DNA from: Methanoregula sp.
GTDB taxonomy: Archaea; Halobacteriota; Methanomicrobia; Methanomicrobiales; Methanospirillaceae
Assembly: GCA_023228295.1 (NCBI GenBank)
Contig: JALOBP010000112.1
Span: forward strand, 1 to 8,168
Direction: 5' to 3'
Length of the DNA stretch: 8,168 nt
The first letter of the stretch is position 1; each line of letters starts with the position of its first letter. The notes under the pieces were generated by a model. That model was not told where the DNA came from and ran no database searches. It saw nothing but the letters and a program-made list of their open reading frames with translations. The position numbers were made by a program, and so were the translations under genes. Shown here in pieces: positions 1-6,000 of the stretch.

Positions 1-3000
1 GAATGCATTTTATACCATTTTCATCACTGCGGTCACAGGCCTCGTCCTCACCTACTTCACCATCACCGCAGGGGCCGCTCACGGCCACATCTTCCACGCA
101 TCCTTGTAATTGGCAATTCACGCATTTATTTACTCCGGCACTGCCTCCGACAGTACAAGTTTGATCTGTTTCGCATTCTTCAACATCGGACGCGACAGCG
201 CCGTCGCCGCAAAATCCACCGAAACTGTTACAATCCCAAGCGCAAGAGTAACCGCTATACTCATTATATTCTCTGCAGGGTAAACTATAATACGTTTCCA
301 ACAAAGCGGCAACAATTGAATCGCTGGAACTTAAAATCGGAATATACGAACCAGTACCACCGGCGGCGGCCCACGTATCAAAACTGGCAACGTAATTTTG
401 TATACCTATTACGGAAGTTAATATCCCGAGCGGCTTAAGCGCAGTGATAGTGGCCGCTACCGCATCGGTTCCGTCGCTCGTAGCGCCGTCGGTCAATATT
501 ACCAAATTTATCGGACGTAATTTATTATCAGACGACCAATTTTCGTATACAGTGTTTCTGAACCAATTTAGCGCGGCATTTAAATAGGTACTGCCACCGG
601 CATGAAAACCGGCATTGGAAACAATCGAAGCGACCGCCGCTTGGTTATAATAACCTATTGGCGCCCATTCGTGCAGATGTTGGGGATAGGTCGTGGTTGA
701 GGGACCGGAGAAAGAAGCAATACCGATAATGGACCTGGTGGCCGGCAAACTAAATTGATAAGCGATTTTCGGTAATTCAGTTTTAACATAATCAATGCGT
801 AACGTCGGGTCGGTTGAAGAAAAGACCCCGCCCATAGAACCGGATAAATCCACGAGGAAATAGAAAATCGGATCTTGTTTTAAACCAATGGCCGTTGAAA
901 CACCGGCTCTGAACGTACATTTTTCTTTGCTTCCGGTAACCACCGTATCGCAAAACTCTCCCGCGTCAAGCAGGCCGTTGCCGCATGTCTCCAATATTCC
1001 GGAGCAAGTAGTATTGCATCGCCCGCGAGTGCCGTTCAACGCGCCGTCATCGCATGTTTCTCCGGCAAGAGATTGTGTCTTGCCGTCGCCGCACGAACCG
1101 CCCGCCACTTCGCGGCAGGTGACGCTAGAAGACGGCAGCCAATTGCACTGGTTGCTACAAGTCTTTGATATAGCCGAACCGGACGGACAAGCCGATGAAT
1201 CATAGGTCGTTTTGCCCGGCGGGTCGCACTCTTCGGTGCCGCCAAGCATGTTGTCGCCGCATGAAACATGATATGGCGAAGCAATCTCATCATTCGCGGC
1301 GCAAATGCCATAATTAAAATTCACCCAATTGCCGACATAGGCTTTTTTAAATGATGGCCAATTGTTCGGTTCCGGCGACGCAAATTGTTCCAAATTGGCG
1401 CGGAGCAAGAAAGAATCCGTAGATGATACGTAAGTATAACGATAAGCGTATGAAGAGGTATTGCAAACAAAACTGAAACGGCGGTCTTCGGCGCTCCAGC
1501 CGGTTGTCGCGTCATGCAAAACGCAAAGTCCTTTGCGGATATTTGTAATTTCCATGGAATCCAGCACGCGCGAATAAAATGCCACATTATCAATCAAACC
1601 GTTAAATGATTCGCCGATTTCCAAATTCATTTCATTAAACGCGGCTTTTTGAACATCGTCGGCAGACACCACGACTCCGGCCGGTGGAATTCTGAAAGTA
1701 GTACCGGCCAAAACGCCGTCAATATAAAGCGCGCCCGCGCCCGCGGTTTTATCAAATACCGCGACAATATTGTGCCACGCGTTAATTGTAATCGGGGTCG
1801 CCGAATCAATGGCATAATAACCAACGGCTGATGATGACGCGGGAAACACCGCGAAACGAATCGTGCCATTATTAAAGTGGACTAGCGAGCCGTCAAATTG
1901 CATACCGCTGTATTCCAGAGCAAAACCGCCTTGGCTCGCCCCGCTGTCATCCGTACCGCCCTTTTTGATTATGGTTGCCGTATTTTTCTTAGTCGGATAA
2001 ATCCAAGCCGAAACCGTAAATGTGTTGCTGTTGTATTCACTCTTGTGTGGAAGAGAAACATACGCGGATGAGTCGCCGGAGAATGAAAACGCCTTGCCGT
2101 GTCCCTTGCCAACGTCCGTGCCGACCGCGCCCACCATTGAACCCTTGTTGGCAAGCGTGCCTTCATCCGTGGCATCGCCATTATCCGCGGTCCAATAACT
2201 TAGGCGTCCCAACGCAGAAACCGGCGCGCAGTCGCTATCTTTGTAACAAGCGCTATAACCTCCGGCTGTATTCGTCAAATAACAAGTGCCAGCTTGCGCC
2301 AATTTATTAATTGGGTCGGTTGATAAAGTGAAACCGATTTCGGAACTGAGCGCCGCCCAAGAATCGGGCCATACGCTCAATGCTTGTCCGGTCAAAAATG
2401 TATTGCCGGCCATCTTTGGATATCTCGCGGTCGCGTCCACCGGTAAAGTGTTCGCGTACCACGCGCTTACTTCATCTTCGCTCAAAGCGCGACCGTAAAT
2501 TCTCACGTCATCATAATCGGCGACAAAAGGAAGTGTGGTGGACGGAACATATAAATTTCCATGATAAGATGGAGCGCCAATACGCACCGGATTGGTAGTA
2601 TAATTTTCAGTCATTCCATTGTGCGGGGCACGGGAGCTGGTCATGACGACAGAACCGTCCAAAACCCCGTCAACATAACAATCAATATGATATTTCCCGG
2701 ACGAATTGGGTTGTTCTCGTTCAAATACCGCGACTACATGATGCCAAACGCCATCATTAACATATTTTCCCGAACATACTCCCGCCGTATATTGTATGGG
2801 ATTACTACCTGTACCCAACGAAACAAGCAGCTGACCATTCGCCAAACTAAACCTGAAACCGTTTCTACTGGCCAAACTAGTGCCGCTGGTATTAGAAATC
2901 AATGTCGGCTGTTGAGCGGTTGACGTTGTTTTCAACCATTGTCCGACGGTAAATGACCTATCGCCAATCGTAGTCCCTTGAGATAATTTCAAATAACTTC

Positions 3001-6000
3001 TCTGAGTCGAGTTGGAAGAAGGATAATACGGTTGAACCAAATGCATGGCCTGGCCGATTGTGCCGGTAGTAATGGATATTCCGCTGCCGGTAGGACCATT
3101 CTCATACACTATACCATCCAAATTATGACCGGAGACATCAGCAACTCGGCCATAATTTATGGCATCCATTGACCACGCGCCGATAAGTCCGCGGCCATAA
3201 GTAATGTTTTGGGTTATCTGACGCAAATCTTTTAGACGGACATAATTTCTTTGCAATTTATCTTTCAAATTCATGCAGATGAAATTATTCACATAGACAC
3301 TCGTGCTGTTCTTGTTGGCCGCGTCAGCCAGCGCGCGACAATCCATATCGTTCGCGCACGGCATGGAATAATTTATGTCCGACCCATTCAAAACATCGGC
3401 GCAAAACGCCTCGTTGCGAATTTTTTTGTTGAACTTCAAATTGTTCATCATTTGTTTGAACACCTCGCTCGTCTCCCCTGTCGCGTCATTGTTCAAACTG
3501 AATTGATAAATATTCGGATAAATAGTGTTGCTGGATTCGGTCTGTGTTTTCAACGCGTCAATATAATAATTAAAACTGTTGCCGAGCGCTTCGTAGCCAT
3601 CAACCTTGAGCGCGCCGACACCGCCGGAAAATCCTTCATTTGTATACCACTCATTCACGGAAAAATAATTGGGGTTGAAAAATATTTGCATGCCGATCGC
3701 GTCTTTGTTGTCCGTGTTGGTAAAGACATAACGTTTGGCATAATCGCTTGATGCGGCAGTATATACGGCCGTGGATGTCATGTACGGCAAATCATCGGCA
3801 AACCCCGGGGAGCCGTAATCCATGCAATAGAAAGTTGAAAAATCGTATGATGTATCGTAAAACGGAAAATCACTTGCCGAAGCGGACGGCCACGGATTCT
3901 CACACAGGAACACCGCCACATCCGATTGGCCGGACAGAGAAACATCGGGCGCACCGACAATATTTTGAGTAATATCCGCGGTCGCGGTCAAAACAATTTC
4001 GCCATTGCGATTTTTGGCAGACACTAAATTTATTGAACTGGTAGTATTGGTGAGATTGATGATGTCGTTCACAGCCGGTCCCCAAGTATATTCCCAAGCA
4101 TAACCAAACACCGGCTGAATCCTCTGTCCGTTCGCGGCCGTACTGCTCGCGACAAAATTGGTAGATTCGCCGGACTCGGTAAACATGTATTCAGATGGAT
4201 TTACCGCTACATTATTTAATGTACAAATTTCGTCCGCAGTGATAAAACGCCACTTAGCCGAGCCGCCAATACTGACCCCGAGCATATCTCGGACATCGCG
4301 GCTCAAAATTACCGCGTAATCTGTATTGGTAGCAAGCGCGGTGTTTAAATTGATGACAACCGTAGACGTGGTATATTTGCCCATGGCCATATCTGAAACA
4401 ACTGCCGCCGTTCCATAGTTATTTACGGCGCAAAACACGTCAGCAACATAACTTGTGCGCGCGGCAGACGCTGTATTTCCAAAAAGATTCTTTACAAATC
4501 CGATTACTCGATGCCAAATTTTTGCAAACCAATGGAGTACCCCGCCATCAGACGAATATGCCACGGAGAAATTAAACAAATCCGTCACATCAACTTCACC
4601 GCTTGCGCACACGTGCTCGCCCTCATAACCGCGCGCGATAAACACGCCGTTCGCCAAAGTATTCTGGTCAATCAAACGATCGAATTTCGCTTCAATGTAA
4701 GTATTGGGGCAAATATCATAAACCGGAGCCGTTGATTTTTCCGGATAGGTAGAAATTAATTTGGCAACATTGTAACAACAAGAGTTGTCGCCTACGCCGT
4801 AATCAAGACTCCCCATCGCCGACTGGCACTCTTCATCAGTCGTATATCCGCACATAATTTTGAACTGGCCTTTGCCTGACGCGGTATAGGTTTTTGTACC
4901 GATTGTTTGCTGGCCTGTACCAATGATGTCCGAGATTTGAGCCGGGGGTTCGCCTATGGGTGTTCCCAAACCAACGCCGGTTACGAGCGCCCACGGATCC
5001 GTATAATTGTGTGTGATTACAAAACCCGATTCACAAGCCGGGTCTTCGCCAATACCGACGTTTTCATCGCCGCAAACAGACGACGTGGAATAAAGAAGCG
5101 ACGAGCCCTCGTGCTGTCCGAGTTCGCTACATCCCTCGATTTTTAACTCCACCGGGTGATCATAGCTAATGGCGGATGAGGTCGGTGTGCATTCGGCCAA
5201 ACTCAATGAATTAGCCAAACAAATATTGCTACAACCGTCAGCCACCGGATGGGTTGTGCTAGCTGTTTCACAAATTGCATCTTCGCCCGGGCTGGCGATA
5301 CCGTCTCCGCACTGGCTCATGGCGGTCGCGCAAAGTTCTAAATATTCACCTTGAGTAAACCCGCCGAAAGTGGTTGTATTAACCGCGCACCAATTTGCCG
5401 AAAGCGAAGTGCCGGTGTGCAAACAATTTGCCGAACAATATAATGTTGATGTTGGATTCAAATAATTGGCCGCGATTCCCAGGTCGCAATCCTCGCCCGC
5501 GCCCACCGTACCGTTGCCGCAAATACTCGCGCCAATATCCTCGGCGCCGGTTGAAGCGTTTGAACCCATATTCAAGCAATTCGCCGAGCAACCGTTTGAC
5601 GCGCTAATATCCGGTTCGCATTCTTCACCGTACGCGCTTTCAATTGTGCCATTGCCGCAAGTCGCCAGGGCACTGCCCGGACGCAAACAATTTAAGGTGC
5701 AACTCTGCGCGGTTTCTCCGGAAACGCCCAAATCGCAATCCTCGCCCGCTTCAATCCTGCCATTGCCGCAAAGCGGTTCAAAAGATATACCATAGGCGAT
5801 ACTACTCCCCGTCTTAATACAATTTGCCGAACAGGCGTTGTTGTGCCCGTGTGTTACAAATGATTGTACCGTGGCCACGCTCGTAGATGAAGATTGCCAC
5901 AACCAATTAACACTCCACGCATTGAGTAGCTGACCTTTGGCATTACAAGCGTCCGGAGCTGAACGCGCTTCAGCCGAATAAACTTTTTTATCGTGCACAT

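Noticed and set aside
888..1205. Plus-strand Pro/Ser-rich open frame of 105 codons
   Set aside because: The Pro/Ser/His composition is what antisense reading of cysteine-rich, Gly-rich repeats produces. It is a shadow of array 2.
2561..2923. Plus-strand open frame of 120 codons
   Set aside because: Antisense to LamG-2, with no family similarity recognised. The opposite frame contains the full LamG signature.
3251..3751. Plus-strand open frame of 166 codons
   Set aside because: It lies antisense to the unnamed region of the giant gene, has no recognisable domain, and its composition mirrors the GCG/AAT-rich coding strand opposite. The minus strand has a continuous, domain-bearing frame here.
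4475..4534. Possible transmembrane helix at residues 1212-1231
   Set aside because: Charged and polar residues (Lys, His, Arg, Asn) recur every three to four residues, so the segment is amphipathic and not uniformly hydrophobic. It is better described as a surface or packing helix.
5484..5833. Possible CRISPR-like or tandem DNA repeat
   Set aside because: The repeated bases correspond to protein repeat motifs at irregular spacing and diverge between units. There are no uniform spacers and no cas genes.
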